Part shown: positions 18,283 to 27,392 of the stretch, piece after piece
Position numbering within the stretch: position 1 is the stretch's first letter
How the letters are laid out: every line of letters begins with the position of its first letter
From: Streptomyces sp. WAC08241
GTDB taxonomy: Bacteria; Actinomycetota; Actinomycetes; Streptomycetales; Streptomycetaceae
Assembly (NCBI GenBank): GCA_007858575.1
Contig: CP042279.1
Coordinates: 4,218,501 to 4,282,500, forward strand
Direction: 5' to 3'
DNA length: 64,000 bases
Translations under genes and position numbers: made by a program
The notes under the pieces: generated by a model
Told to the model about the DNA's origin: nothing
What the model saw: only the letters and a program-made list of their open reading frames with translations
Databases searched by the model: none

Positions 18283-19301
18283 AGCTCGTCCTCCTCCTTC
18301 AGGATCAGGCGGAAGTAGAAGGACATGATCGCGACGAGCATCACGATCGTGAGGACCGAGATGGCCGCGGCGACGCCGTAGTGGAACTGGCCGACGCCCT
18401 CGATGTAGGCGAAGACGGGAGGGTCTCCGAGGCGCGGTTGGGGCCGCCCAGGTTCATCGCGTAGACCTGCGTGAACGCCTTGAAGATCCAGATGATCTCC
18501 AGGAACGTGGTGATCATGAAGAAGGACTTCAGGTTCGGGAAGACCACGGCCCAGAAGGTCCGCCAGCCGCTCGCGCCGTCCATCTTGGCCGCCTCGTACA
18601 GCTCGGTGCCGACGGTCGTCAGGGCGGCGTACATGTTGAGGGCGACGAACGGGATGGAGCCCCAGACCAGCAGGATCAGGGAGATGGTGAGGGTCGAGAA
18701 GCCGGTCTCGAACCAGTTGTGCTGCTCGTAGCCGGAGAAGCCGAGCGTGCGCATCATCCAGTTGGCGACGCCGAACTGCTCGTCGAAGAGCCAGCGGAAG
18801 ACGGTCACGGAGGCGACGATCGGCATGGCCCACGCGAGGACGAGGGACAGCGAGAGCACCAGCCGCATCTTCTTGCCCAGGCGGTCGAGGAGCAGGCCGA
18901 TGCCGGTGCCGATGACCATGATGAGCACGACGTTGACGGCGGTGAAGACGGCGGAGCGGAGGGCGACGGTCCAGAACTGCGAGTCGCCCAGCAGGTCGGT
19001 GTAGTTGTCGAAGCCCGTCCACACCGTCTCGCGGGTGATGAACTCCTTCCGGTTGAGCGACTGGAAGGAGAGGATCACATTGCGGATCAACGGGTAGAGG
19101 AGCAGTCCGGCCATGGTGAGCAGGGCCGGTGCGACGAGCAGGTACGGCAGCAGCCCGCTGGGCAGGGAGCGTCTCCCGCGCGAGGGCTGAAGGACTTCTT
19201 CGGGCCGGAAGAGGCCGGCGGGGAGTCTGAGACGTCCCTGCCGCCCTTCCGGGCGCGTCCTGGGTGACGGCGGCCGCCGTCCCCGGGGAGTCCACGGTCA
19301 T
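18279..19301 (-). CDS. dasB: Chitobiose/GlcNAc ABC transporter permease DasB
   Basis: A MalF-type permease of about 340 residues. After a hydrophilic N-terminus come SGLLPYLLVAPALLTMAGLL and five further hydrophobic segments. The EAA loop is ELYEAAKMDGASGWRTFWAV. ATG 19301 begins MTVDSPGTAAAV. Frame changes near 19175 (before LLPYLLVAP) and 18430 (before FAYIEGVGQF) interrupt the reading. Expression may depend partly on read-through from dasA, because a strong terminator separates the two genes. Confidence 0.88.
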   Translation of the reverse strand: MTVDSPGTAAAVTQDAPGRAAGTSQTPRRPLPARRSPSALARETLPAQRAAAVPARRTGPAHHGRTAPLPVDPQCDPLLPVAQPEGVHHPRDGVDGLRQLHRPAGRLAVLDRRPPLRRLHRRQRRAHHGHRHRHRPAPRPPGQEDAAGALAVPRPRVGHADRRLRDRLPLALRRAVRRRQLDDAHARLLRLRAAQLVRDRLLDPHHLPDPAGLGLHPVRRPQHVRRPDDRRHRAVRGGQDGRRERLADLLGRGLPEPEVLLHDHHVPGDHLDLQGVHAGLRDEPGRPQPRLGDPPVFAYIEGVGQFHYGVAAAISVLTIVMLVAIMSFYFRLILKEEDEL

Positions 19302-19380
19302 GGTCTTATTCCTCGCGGTCTTGGGGCTCCCGCGCCCACCGGGTCGCGGCCCTGGGGAGCGGGCCACTGGTCGCTGCGGA

Positions 19381-19424
19381 ACCCCGGTGGTGCGGCCGGT
19401 GTCGCACGGCCGCACCACCGGGGT
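19381..19424 (-). terminator. Perfect 17-bp hairpin between dasA and dasB
   Basis: Arms 19381-19397 (ACCCCGGTGGTGCGGCC) and 19408-19424 pair without mismatch around a 10-base loop, 7 bases after the dasA stop. It should end most dasA transcripts, so the abundant binding protein would be made in excess of the permeases. Confidence 0.88.
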
Positions 19425-19430
19425 CGCGGA

Positions 19431-20725
19431 TCACTGCTGGTTGATGCGCTCGTTGATGACCTTGTCGGCGGCCTCGGCGGCGGCCTTGGCGTCCTCGCCC
19501 TTCAGGACCTTGCTCATGTAGTCCTTGATCGGGTTCGGGGCGGTCTCGACGTTCGCCCAGCCCGGGGTCACCGGGGTGACCTTGCCGGAGACGGAGGAGG
19601 CGGCCATGGCCTCGGCGAAGGAGCCGGCGGCCGGCTTGAACTGCGCGGCGTCGGTGTTCGGAAGCAGCGCGCCCTCGGTGGCGGCGGCGCGTACTTCGTC
19701 ATGTACTCCTTGCCGGCGGCCAGGGCCAGCCATTCCTTCGCGAGCTCCTTGTTCTGGGAGCGCTCGGCGATGGCGAGGTTGGAGCCGCCGAGGAAGACGG
19801 AGCCCGGCTTGTCGGCCGTCTTGCCCGGGATCGGGAAGTAGCCGAAGTCGCCCGTCTTGCCGGCCTTCTTGAGGGCGTCGATCGCGCCGCCGGCCTCCCA
19901 GCCGAGACCGATCCAGGACGACACGCCGCCCTTGGGAACGACGTCGGTCGACTGCTGCGGGGTCGCCTCGTCCTTGTCCTTCGGAGCGGTGGAGTAGGAC
20001 GCCAGCTCCTTGTAGAAGTTCATGGCGCTGATGGCCTCGGGGAGGACAGGTTGCCCTTCCACTTGTCGCCGTCCTTGACCGCGAGGTCGCTGCCCTCGTC
20101 CCAGATGAGACCGGCGAGGACGTACCAGGACTGGCCGGGCAGGTAGATCGCCTGCGACTTCGGGTCGGAGGCCTTGAGCTTCTTCAGGCCCGCGATCCAC
20201 TCGGCGCGGGTCTTCGGCGGGTGACGCCGGCCTTCTTGAAGGCGGCCTTGTCGTAGATGACGACGCGGTTGGCGGCGTACCACGGGGCGGAGTAGAGCTT
20301 GCCGTCCAACTCGTTGGAGGCGACCATGCCCTTGTTCCAGCCGTCGTAGCCGAGCGTGGCCTTGTCGCCGCTCAGGTCCGCGAGGCCGCCGGTGACCGCG
20401 TAGCCGGCGGTCTGGTGTTGCCGAGCTCCAGGACGTCCGGCGGGGTGTCCTCGGAGAGGGCGGTGGTGACCTTCTCCTGGATGCCGTTCCAGACCTGCTT
20501 CTCGACCTTGACCTTGACGCCGGGGTGCTTGGCCTCGAACGCCTTGTTGACCTCGGCCATCCAGGCGTCGGGCGCCGAGCCGTCCATGACCCAGACGGTC
20601 AGGTTCTTGTTGCCCCCGGCCGTGCCCTTGTCGCCGTCCTTGGCCTTGTCGCTGTCGGAACCACATGCAGCGATGGAGACCATCATGCCCGCGACGCCGA
20701 TCGCCGCGATGAGCTTGCGCTTCAC
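19431..20725 (-). CDS. dasA: Chitobiose-binding lipoprotein DasA
   Basis: An extracellular ABC substrate-binding protein of about 430 residues. The signal peptide MKRKLIAAIGVAGMMV ends in the lipobox SIAAC with lipidated Cys21, followed by an Asp/Lys/Gly-rich linker. The mature domain is of the SBP_bac_1 type (NLTVWVMDGSAPDAW, YSAPWYAANRVVIYDKAAF). It captures chitobiose or GlcNAc oligomers for DasBC. GTG 20725 has GGAGG upstream. Frame changes at about 20420, 20220, 20040 and 19690 split the gene. Divergent dasR and DasR operators lie in the upstream region. Confidence 0.92.
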
Positions 20726-20816
20726 GCCACCCTCCTCAGGGATGCCTGCAACCCCCCGCCCACCGCGCGAAGACATACGTCGGGTAATGCTCGTGGGGCT
20801 GGGACCTGGTCTTTAA

Positions 20817-20828
20817 TGGTTTAGACCA
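20817..20828. promoter_or_regulatory. DasR operator (dre) proximal to dasA
   Basis: TGGTTTAGACCA matches the dre core at 11 of 12 positions, about 90 bases before the dasA start. A half-site-like TGGTC lies just to its left at 20807-20811. Confidence 0.8.
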
Positions 20829-20840
20829 GTACTCGGAGCT

Positions 20841-20852
20841 TGGCCTAGACCT
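20841..20852. promoter_or_regulatory. Second dre-like site before dasA
   Basis: TGGCCTAGACCT matches the dre core at 10 of 12 positions, and its centre is 24 bases from the previous site, a little over two helical turns. This would allow cooperative DasR binding. Confidence 0.55.
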
Positions 20853-21038
20853 TTTGGGTGTCAAGGGTACGCAAGACGGGTATGGGCGTCCGTTATCGGA
20901 CCGACATCTGGTCGACACCCGGCCACGACCGCCGGATTCACGCCAGTCGCCGCCCTCCCCGAGACGCCGTGCGCGCCCCGGCGGACCGGAGGATCCCTTC
21001 CGTTCCGCCGGAAGAAGCCTCTCACCTCTCGGCCGGAA

Positions 21039-21050
21039 TGGCCTAGACCA
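21039..21050. promoter_or_regulatory. DasR operator (dre) before dasR
   Basis: TGGCCTAGACCA matches the dre core at 11 of 12 positions, about 190 bases upstream of dasR, where autoregulation is expected. Confidence 0.72.
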
Positions 21051-21238
21051 ACGGGGGATATCACGGTGTATAAGAAGCAGGGAACGACTCCTCCTCGCCG
21101 GCGGTCCGCCGACGCCCCACCGGAGCGGCACGGATCGGCAGGAGAAACCGTGGCGGTACGGGAAGCGTGCCACCATGTGAGCCGCGACAGACGGAGGAGC
21201 CGGTGACGGCAACAGCACAGGAGTCGGAAAGGCAGGCC

Positions 21239-22002
21239 ATGGCCACGGACGCGGGCAGCACGGAGACAGAGAGCGGGACGCCCACCCGTACCGCGCGCGT
21301 GCCCAAGTACTACCGGCTGAAGCGGCACTTGCTCGACATGACCGAGACCCTGCCGCCCGGCACGCCCGTCCCGCCGGAGCGGACGCTGGCCGCCGAGTTC
21401 GACACCTCCCGCACCACCGTGCGCCAGGCCCTCCAGGAGCTGGTCGTCGAGGGGCGCCTGGAGCGCATCCAGGGCAAGGGCACCTTCGTCGCCAAGCCCA
21501 AGGTCTCCCAGGCGCTGCAACTCACCTCGTACACCGAGGACATGCGCGCCCAGGGCCTGGAGCCCACCTCGCAGCTCCTCGACATCGGCTACGTCACCGC
21601 CGACGACACCCTCGCCGGGCTGCTCGACATCTCGGCCGGCGGCCGGGTGCTCCGCATCGAGCGCCTGCGGCTCGCCAGCGGGGAGCCGATGGCGATCGAG
21701 ACCACCCACCTGTCGGCGAAGCGCTTCCCGGCCCTGCGCCGCTCGCTCGTCAAGTACACCTCGCTCTACACCGCGCTCGCCGAGGTCTACGACGTGCACC
21801 TCGCCGAGGCCGAGGAGACCATCGAGACCTCCCTCGCCACCCCGCGCGAGGCCGGCCTGCTCGGTACGGACGTGGGCCTGCCGATGCTGATGCTCTCCCG
21901 CCACTCGCTGGACGCGCAGGGCGAGCCGGTGGAGTGGGTGCGGTCCGTCTACCGCGGCGACCGGTACAAGTTCGTGGCCGCCTCCGGCGCCCCCACGACT
22001 GA
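21239..22002 (+). CDS. dasR: GntR/HutC-family regulator DasR
   Basis: A global regulator of aminosugar use, development and antibiotic production, about 254 residues. The winged HTH runs over residues 20-85 (VPPERTLAAEFDTSRTTVRQ, GRLERIQGKGTFVAKPK). The UTRA ligand domain follows (RVLRIERLRLASGEPMAIE, PVEWVRSVYRGDRYKFVA). Glucosamine-6-phosphate releases the protein from dre DNA. ATG 21239 aligns with the known S. coelicolor start; GTG 21203 has a better ribosome site (GGAGGAG) and would add 12 residues. One C is missing near 21975: restoring it gives RLRRPHD and a stop at 22000-22002. Without that base the frame runs through a terminator into unrelated sequence. Confidence 0.94.
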
Positions 22003-22024
22003 GCGACTGCGCGCACCCGCGCGA

Positions 22025-22050
22025 CGGCCGCACCCCGGCGGGTGCGGCCG
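22025..22050 (+). terminator. Intrinsic terminator of dasR
   Basis: Eleven-base perfect arms CGGCCGCACCC and GGGTGCGGCCG around CGGC are followed by TTTCGCGTTT. It stands 23 bases after the repaired dasR stop. Confidence 0.9.
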
Positions 22051-22219
22051 TTTCGCGTTTCCGGGAATGTCGTATTCCCGTCCCGCGGTACCGCGGACGA
22101 CCGAAGAGGACCGCTTCCGACAAAACGCATCCGTTATGCGGACGGGGGTTCCATGAAGCGGACGCGTCCCCTAGATTTCCCCAGCATTACCGAGGTGATC
22201 AGCGAGGGACGGAATCGCC

Positions 22220-22470
22220 ATGTCAGAAGTGGCACAAGGGAAACACCGACCATCACCCCCTGCGGGTGGTGATCGCGCTCTGCCTCGTCGCCCCGTTCGT
22301 GGCGATGCTCTGGTGGGCTCCTACGCGAAGGTCGAACCCCTCTTCGCCGGCATCCCCTTCTTCTACTGGTACCAGATGCTCTGGGTGCTGGTCTCCACCG
22401 CGCTCACCATGATCGCGTACAAGCTGTGGCAGCGGGACCAGCGGTCCCGCGAGGGGGTGACGCGCGATGA
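22220..22470 (+). CDS. Small two-helix membrane protein (DUF3311-like) paired with an SSS permease
   Basis: About 83 residues with two hydrophobic helices: PLRVVIALCLVAPFVAML and YQMLWVLVSTALTMIAYKL, joined by the loop GSYAKVEPLFAGIPFFYW. The C-terminus is charged. Such proteins are encoded directly before sodium:solute symporters and are thought to be accessory subunits. ATG 22220 starts MSEVAQG. Frame changes at about 22245, 22312 and 22455 must be repaired. The stop TGA at 22468-22470 then overlaps the permease ATG, so the two are translationally coupled. Confidence 0.75.
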
Positions 22471-24092
22471 AGGACGGCGTGAACGGCGTGGCGCTCGGCG
22501 TCTTCGTCTTCTTCTTCGTGGCCGTCACGGTCATGGGCTTCCTGGCCGCGCGCTGGCGCAAGGCCGAGAACGAGCACAGCCTCGACGAGTGGGGCCTGGG
22601 CGGCCGGTCCTTCGGCACCTGGGTGACCTGGTTCCTGCTCGGCGGCGACCTCTACACCGCGTACACCTTCGTCGCCGTCCCGGCGGCCATCTACGCGGCG
22701 GGCGCGGCCGGCTTCTTCGCCGTGCCGTACACCATCCTCGTCTACCCGCTGATCTTCACCTTCCTGCCGCGCCTGTGGTCGGTCTCGCACAAGCACGGGT
22801 ACGTGACCACCTCCGACTTCGTCCGGGGCCGCTTCGGCTCCAAGGGCCTGTCCCTCGCGGTGGCGGTCACCGGCATCCTCGCCACCATGCCGTACATCGC
22901 GCTCCAGTTGGTCGGCATCCAGGCCGTCCTGGACGTGATGGGCGTCGGCGGCGGCGAGAACACCCACTGGTTCGTCAAGGACCTGCCGCTGCTCATCGCC
23001 TTCGGCGTCCTCGCGGCCTACACGTACTCCTCGGGCCTGCGCGCCCCCGCGCTCATCGCCTTCGTCAAGGACACCCTGATCTACATCGTCATCGCGGTGG
23101 CGATCATCTACATCCCGATCAAGCTGGGCGGCTTCGACGAGATCTTCGCCAAGGCGGGCGAGGCGTACGCGCAGACCAACCCGGCGACCGGCAAGCCGCG
23201 CGGCGCGCTCGTCCCCGGCGAGGCCGGCCAGTGGACGTACGCGACGCTCGCGCTCGGCTCCGCGCTCGCGCTCTTCATGTACCCGCACTCCATCACGGCG
23301 ACGCTGTCGTCCCGGAGCCGCGAGGTCATCCGCCGCAACACCACGATCCTGCCGCTGTACTCGCTGATGCTGGGCCTGCTCGCGCTGCTGGGCTTCATGG
23401 CGATCGCCGCCGGGATCCAGGTGAAGAACGGCCAGCTCGCCATCCCGCAGCTCTTCGAGACCATGTTCCCCGACTGGTTCGCGGGCGTCGCGTTCGCCGC
23501 GATCGGCATCGGCGCGCTCGTCCCGGCCGCGATCATGTCCATCGCCGCGGCCAACCTCTTCACGAGGAACATCTACAAGGACTTCATCAAGAAGGACGCC
23601 ACCCCGGCGCAGGAGACCAAGGTCTCCAAGATCGTCTCGCTCCTGGTCAAGGTCGGCGCGCTCGCCTTCGTCCTCACCATGGACAAGACGGTCGCCATCA
23701 ACTTCCAGTTGCTCGGCGGCATCTGGATCCTCCAGACCTTCCCGGCCCTGGTCGGCGGCCTGTTCACCCGCTGGTTCCACCGCTGGGCGCTGCTCGCGGG
23801 CTGGGCCGTCGGCATGGTCTACGGCACGGTCGCCGCCTACGGCGTCGCCAGCCCGACCCAGAAGCACTTCGGCGGCTCCTCCGCCGAGATCCCGGGCATC
23901 GGCGAGATCGGCTACATCGGCCTCACCGCCTTCGTCCTCAACGTCCTGGTCACCGTGGTCCTCACCTTCGTCCTCAAGGCCGTCAAGGCCCCCGAGGGCG
24001 TCGACGAGACCTCCCCGTCGGACTACACGGCCGACGCCGGCGACCCCGGCGTGCAGGTCGAGATGGAGAAGGTCACCGCGCCGACGCACTGA
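22467..24092 (+). CDS. SSS-family sodium:solute symporter (monocarboxylate permease type)
   Basis: An intact 541-residue membrane protein with about 13 hydrophobic segments. Features of the family include ENEHSLDEWGLGGRSFGTW after the first helix, LLGGDLYTAYTFVAVPAAIY, and ALFMYPHSITATLSSRSREV. The large-scale match is to MctP-like carboxylate (lactate, pyruvate, acetate) permeases; the exact substrate is uncertain. It is coupled to the small accessory gene by an ATGA overlap and followed by a terminator. No dre site precedes the pair. A palindrome CGCAT-N5-ATGCG at 22126-22140 could be an operator. Confidence 0.9.
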   Translation: MKDGVNGVALGVFVFFFVAVTVMGFLAARWRKAENEHSLDEWGLGGRSFGTWVTWFLLGGDLYTAYTFVAVPAAIYAAGAAGFFAVPYTILVYPLIFTFLPRLWSVSHKHGYVTTSDFVRGRFGSKGLSLAVAVTGILATMPYIALQLVGIQAVLDVMGVGGGENTHWFVKDLPLLIAFGVLAAYTYSSGLRAPALIAFVKDTLIYIVIAVAIIYIPIKLGGFDEIFAKAGEAYAQTNPATGKPRGALVPGEAGQWTYATLALGSALALFMYPHSITATLSSRSREVIRRNTTILPLYSLMLGLLALLGFMAIAAGIQVKNGQLAIPQLFETMFPDWFAGVAFAAIGIGALVPAAIMSIAAANLFTRNIYKDFIKKDATPAQETKVSKIVSLLVKVGALAFVLTMDKTVAINFQLLGGIWILQTFPALVGGLFTRWFHRWALLAGWAVGMVYGTVAAYGVASPTQKHFGGSSAEIPGIGEIGYIGLTAFVLNVLVTVVLTFVLKAVKAPEGVDETSPSDYTADAGDPGVQVEMEKVTAPTH

Positions 24093-24127
24093 CGCCACCC
24101 GACGCACTGACACCGGCAGCACCGAAA

Positions 24128-24161
24128 GGGCCCGGGACCTCCACCAGGAGGCCCCGGGCCC
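24128..24161 (+). terminator. Terminator after the SSS permease
   Basis: Arms GGGCCCGGG (24128-24136) and CCCGGGCCC (24153-24161), with inner CCTCC/GGAGG pairing, form a long GC stem 35 bases after the stop. No U-tract follows. Confidence 0.8.
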
Positions 24162-24191
24162 CGTCGCGTCACCGGCAGGCACACTTCCCCC

Positions 24192-24701
24192 ATGGACTTC
24201 ACGATCAGGGCCGTACGGCCCGAGGAGTACGAGGTGCTCGGCGAGCTGACCGGACGCACCTACCTGGACGACGGACTGCTGGCGCACGGGGCGGAGGACT
24301 CCTATCTGGAGCTGCTGCGGGACACGGCGCGCCGGGCCCGCGAGAGCGAGGTCCTCGTCGCGGAGGACACCCGGGACGCGGCGGGCCGGATCGTCGGCGG
24401 CGTGACCTTCGCCCGGGGCGGCACCCTGTGGGCCGACATCGCCGTGCCCGGCGAGGCCGAGTTCCGGATGCTCGCGGTCGCGCGGGAGGCCCGCGGCCGG
24501 GGCATCGGGGAGGCGCTCGTACGGGCCTGTGTCGACCGGGCGCGGGCCCTGCCGGGGTGCGCCCGGATCGTGCTCTCGACGGGCGCCGAGATGGCCGCGG
24601 CGCACCGGATCTACGAGCGGATGGGCTTCGTCCGCACCCCGCACCGGGACTGGGAGCCGATCCCCGATCACTCTCTGCGCACCTACTCCCTGGACTTCTG
24701 A
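24192..24701 (+). CDS. GNAT-family N-acetyltransferase
   Basis: An intact 169-residue protein with one GNAT domain. The acetyl-CoA pyrophosphate loop is in FRMLAVAREARGRGIGEAL (Q/RxxGxG type, here ARGRGIG). The C-terminal beta-bulge region is RIYERMGFVRTPHRDWEP. The acceptor, a small molecule or a protein amine, cannot be predicted. ATG 24192 is the only suitable start. It stands alone between the permease terminator and the nrdAB control region. Confidence 0.9.
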   Translation: MDFTIRAVRPEEYEVLGELTGRTYLDDGLLAHGAEDSYLELLRDTARRARESEVLVAEDTRDAAGRIVGGVTFARGGTLWADIAVPGEAEFRMLAVAREARGRGIGEALVRACVDRARALPGCARIVLSTGAEMAAAHRIYERMGFVRTPHRDWEPIPDHSLRTYSLDF

Positions 24702-24723
24702 ACTCGCGTCACGCCCAAGGGCG

Positions 24724-24769
24724 ACACAACATGTGGGGGTTCCACGAGTGGCGCCCCCACATGTATGCT
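24724..24769. promoter_or_regulatory. Two NrdR boxes before nrdAB
   Basis: ACACAACATGTGGGGG (24724-24739) and CCCCCACATGTATGCT (24754-24769) are related 16-bp half-palindromes. Their CATG centres are 30 bases apart, about three helical turns, which is the standard arrangement of paired NrdR boxes at ribonucleotide reductase promoters. The nrdR gene is not in the window. Confidence 0.72.
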
Positions 24770-24776
24770 CGTCCTC

Positions 24777-24876
24777 GCTGTCGACGCAGGGGAATCCGGC
24801 GCGAATCCGGAACTGTCCCGCAACGGTGTACTTCGTGCGGTTTCGTCCGGGGTGAGTCCGAACACCTGCCGACAGC
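24777..24876 (+). ncRNA. Cobalamin (adenosylcobalamin) riboswitch
   Basis: The closing stem pairs GCTGTCG (24777-24783) with CGACAGC (24870-24876). Inside are GGAATCCGGCGCGAATCCGG and the ACTGTCCCGCAACGG core. The B12 box GAGTCCGAACACCTGCC lies at 24854-24870. Class Ia nrd operons of Streptomyces are known to be switched off by B12 through such an element, so that the B12-dependent class II enzyme is used instead. About 140 bases of expression platform separate the aptamer from nrdA. Confidence 0.93.
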
Positions 24877-25017
24877 GCGCCCGGTCCTTCCGTTCCGGGT
24901 GCCACAGACGTCCGGGCCTCGCGGAGTGGGCCGGTGGACGCGGCGCGTCATGCCTGGACGCCCGCCCGTCCGCCTGCCCCCGCCGAGGCCCCGAGCCGAG
25001 CGAGGGAGAGCCCCCAC

Positions 25018-27392
25018 GTGACCATCGCGCCCGCCGATCCGGCTTCGGCCGAGGCTTCCGCGGTCGAGAGCGACGGCCCCGGGACCGTACTGCTGCGGAC
25101 CCTGACCGACCTCACCGCCGATCTCCCCGACACCGACCCCGGCAGGGTCGCCGCCGCCGCGTCTCCGCGGCCGCAGCGCCGCCGCGGACGAGGCGGAGCT
25201 GCGCGAGCTGGCCACCGAGGCGGCCGCCGGCCTGATCGCCGAGGACCCGGCGTACTCCCGGCTCGCCGCCCGGCTCCTCACCATCACCATCGCGGACGAG
25301 GCCGCCTCCCAGGGCTCGGTGAACTTTCTCCTCGGTGGCCGTCGGCCACCGCGAGGGCCTGATCGCCGACCGCACCGCCGAGTTCGTCGCGCTGCACGCC
25401 GACCGCCTCGACGCCACGATCGACCGCGCCGGCGACGACCGCTTCGGCTACTTCGGCCTGCGCACCCTCTACTCGCGCTACCTGCTGCGCCACCCGATCA
25501 CCCGCAAGGTGATCGAGACCCCGCAGCACTTCATGCTCCGCGTCGCCTGCGGCCTGGCCGAGGACGAGAGCGTCCGCGCGCTCGACGAGGTGGCCGCGCT
25601 GTACGGCCTGATGAGCCGTCTGGACTACCTGCCGTCCTCCCCCACGCTCTTCAACTCCGGCACCCGCCACCCGCAGATGTCCTCCTGCTACCTCCTGGAC
25701 TCCCCCCAGGACGAGCTGGACTCCATCTACGACCGCTACCACCAGGTCGCGCGCCTCTCCAAGCACGCGGGCGGCATCGGCCTCTCGTACTCCCGCATCC
25801 GCGCCCGCGGTTCGCTGATCCGGGGCACCAACGGGCACTCCAACGGCATCGTGCCGTTCCTCAAGACCCTCGACGCCTCCGTCGCCGCCGTGAACCAGGG
25901 CGGCCGCCGCAAGGGCGCCGCCGCCGTCTACCTGGAGACCTGGCACGCGGACATCGAGGAGTTCCTGGAGCTCCGCGACAACACCGGCGAGGACCAGCGC
26001 CGCACGCACAACCTGAACCTGGCGCACTGGATCCCGGACGAGTTCATGCGCCGCGTGAACGCCGACGCCGAGTGGTCGCTGTTCTCCCCCTCGGACGTGC
26101 CCGAGCTGGTCGACCTGTGGGGCGAGGAGTTCGACGCCGCCTACCGCGGGGCCGAGGCGGCCGGCCTGGCCCGCAAGACGATGCCGGCCCGCGACCTGTA
26201 CGGCCGGATGATGCGGACCCTGGCCCAGACCGGCAACGGCTGGATGACCTTCAAGGACGCCTCGAACCGGACGGCCAACCAGACCGCCGAGCCCGGCCAC
26301 ACGGTCCACTCCTCCAACCTCTGCACGGAGATCCTGGAGGTCACCGACGACGGCGAGACCGCGGTCTGCAACCTGGGCTCGGTCAACCTCGGCGCGTTCG
26401 TGGTCGGTTCGGACATCGACTGGGAGCGCCTGGACGCGACCGTCCGCACGGCCGTCACCTTCCTCGACCGGGTCGTCGACATCAACTTCTACCCGACCGA
26501 GCAGGCGGGCCGCTCCAACTCCCGCTGGCGTCCGGTCGGCCTGGGCGCCATGGGCCTCCAGGACGTCTTCTTCCAGCTCGAGCTGCCCTTCGACTCCCCC
26601 GAGGCGCGGGCGCTCTCCACCCGCATCGCCGAGCGGATCATGCTGGCCGCGTACGAGGCCTCCGCCGACCTCGCCGAGCGCAACGGTCCGCTGCCGGCCT
26701 GGGAGAAGACCCGCGCCGCCCGCGGCGTGCTGCACCCCGACCACTACGACGTCGAGCTGAACTGGCCGGAGCGCTGGACGGCCCTGCGCGAGCGGATCGC
26801 CGCCGTCGGCATGCGCAACAGCCTCCTCCTCGCCATCGCGCCGACCGCGACGATCGCCTCGATCGCCGGCGTGTACGAGTGCATCGAGCCCCAGGTCTCC
26901 AACCTGTTCAAGCGCGAGACGCTGTCGGGCGAGTTCCTCCAGGTCAACTCGTACCTCGTCGACGAGCTGAAGAAGCTCGGCGTGTGGGACGCGCAGACCC
27001 GTGAGGCGCTGCGCGACTCCAACGGCTCGGTGCAGGGCTTCACCTGGGTGCCGGCCGAGGTGCGCGAGCTGTACCGCACGGCCTGGGAGATCCCGCAGCG
27101 CGGCCTGATCGACATGGCCGCCGCCCGCACCCCGTTCCTGGACCAGTCGCAGTCGCTGAACCTGTTCCTGGAGACGCCCACCATCGGCAAGCTGTCGTCG
27201 ATGTACGCGTACGCCTGGAAGCAGGGCCTGAAGACGACGTACTACCTGCGCTCCCGCCCGGCCACCCGGATCGCCCGCGCCGCCCAGGCGTCGACGGCGG
27301 CCGCCGCGCCCATCCCCGTCCAGCAGGTCGCCGACCCCGACGCGGTCGCCTGCTCCCTGGAAAACCCCGAGTCCTGCGAGGCCTGCCAGTAA
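25018..27392 (+). CDS. nrdA: Class Ia ribonucleoside-diphosphate reductase alpha subunit
   Basis: The catalytic subunit, about 792 residues, reducing ribonucleotides to deoxyribonucleotides. Active-site segments include SSPTLFNSGTRHPQMSSCYL, LCTEILEVTDDGETAVCNLG and VSNLFKRETLSGEF. The C-terminal tail ends NPESCEACQ, giving the CxxC pair re-reduced by thioredoxin. GTG 25018 follows GAGGGAGA. Frame changes near 25160 and 25330 lie in the N-terminal 100 residues; the rest reads cleanly. Transcription is controlled by the upstream NrdR boxes and cobalamin riboswitch. The nrdB start shares one base with its stop (TAATG). Confidence 0.95.

Larger units (their letters stand above)
20726..21238. other. 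dasA-dasR divergent regulatory region
   Basis: These 513 bases hold the promoters of both genes and three dre-type palindromes, listed separately. I see no credible additional gene. Two possible dasR starts lie at its right edge: GTG 21203 after GGAGGAG, and ATG 21239. Confidence 0.7.

Noticed and set aside
22003..22156. DasR continuing past 22002 to a longer protein
   Set aside because: That reading crosses a perfect intrinsic terminator and loses similarity to DasR; restoring one C gives the known C-terminal type.
22404..24905. Very long minus-strand open reading frame opposite the SSS permease and GNAT genes
   Set aside because: It mirrors the codon pattern of two well-recognised plus-strand genes and its product is low-complexity Arg/Glu/Gly/Asp-rich, typical of GC-rich antisense frames.
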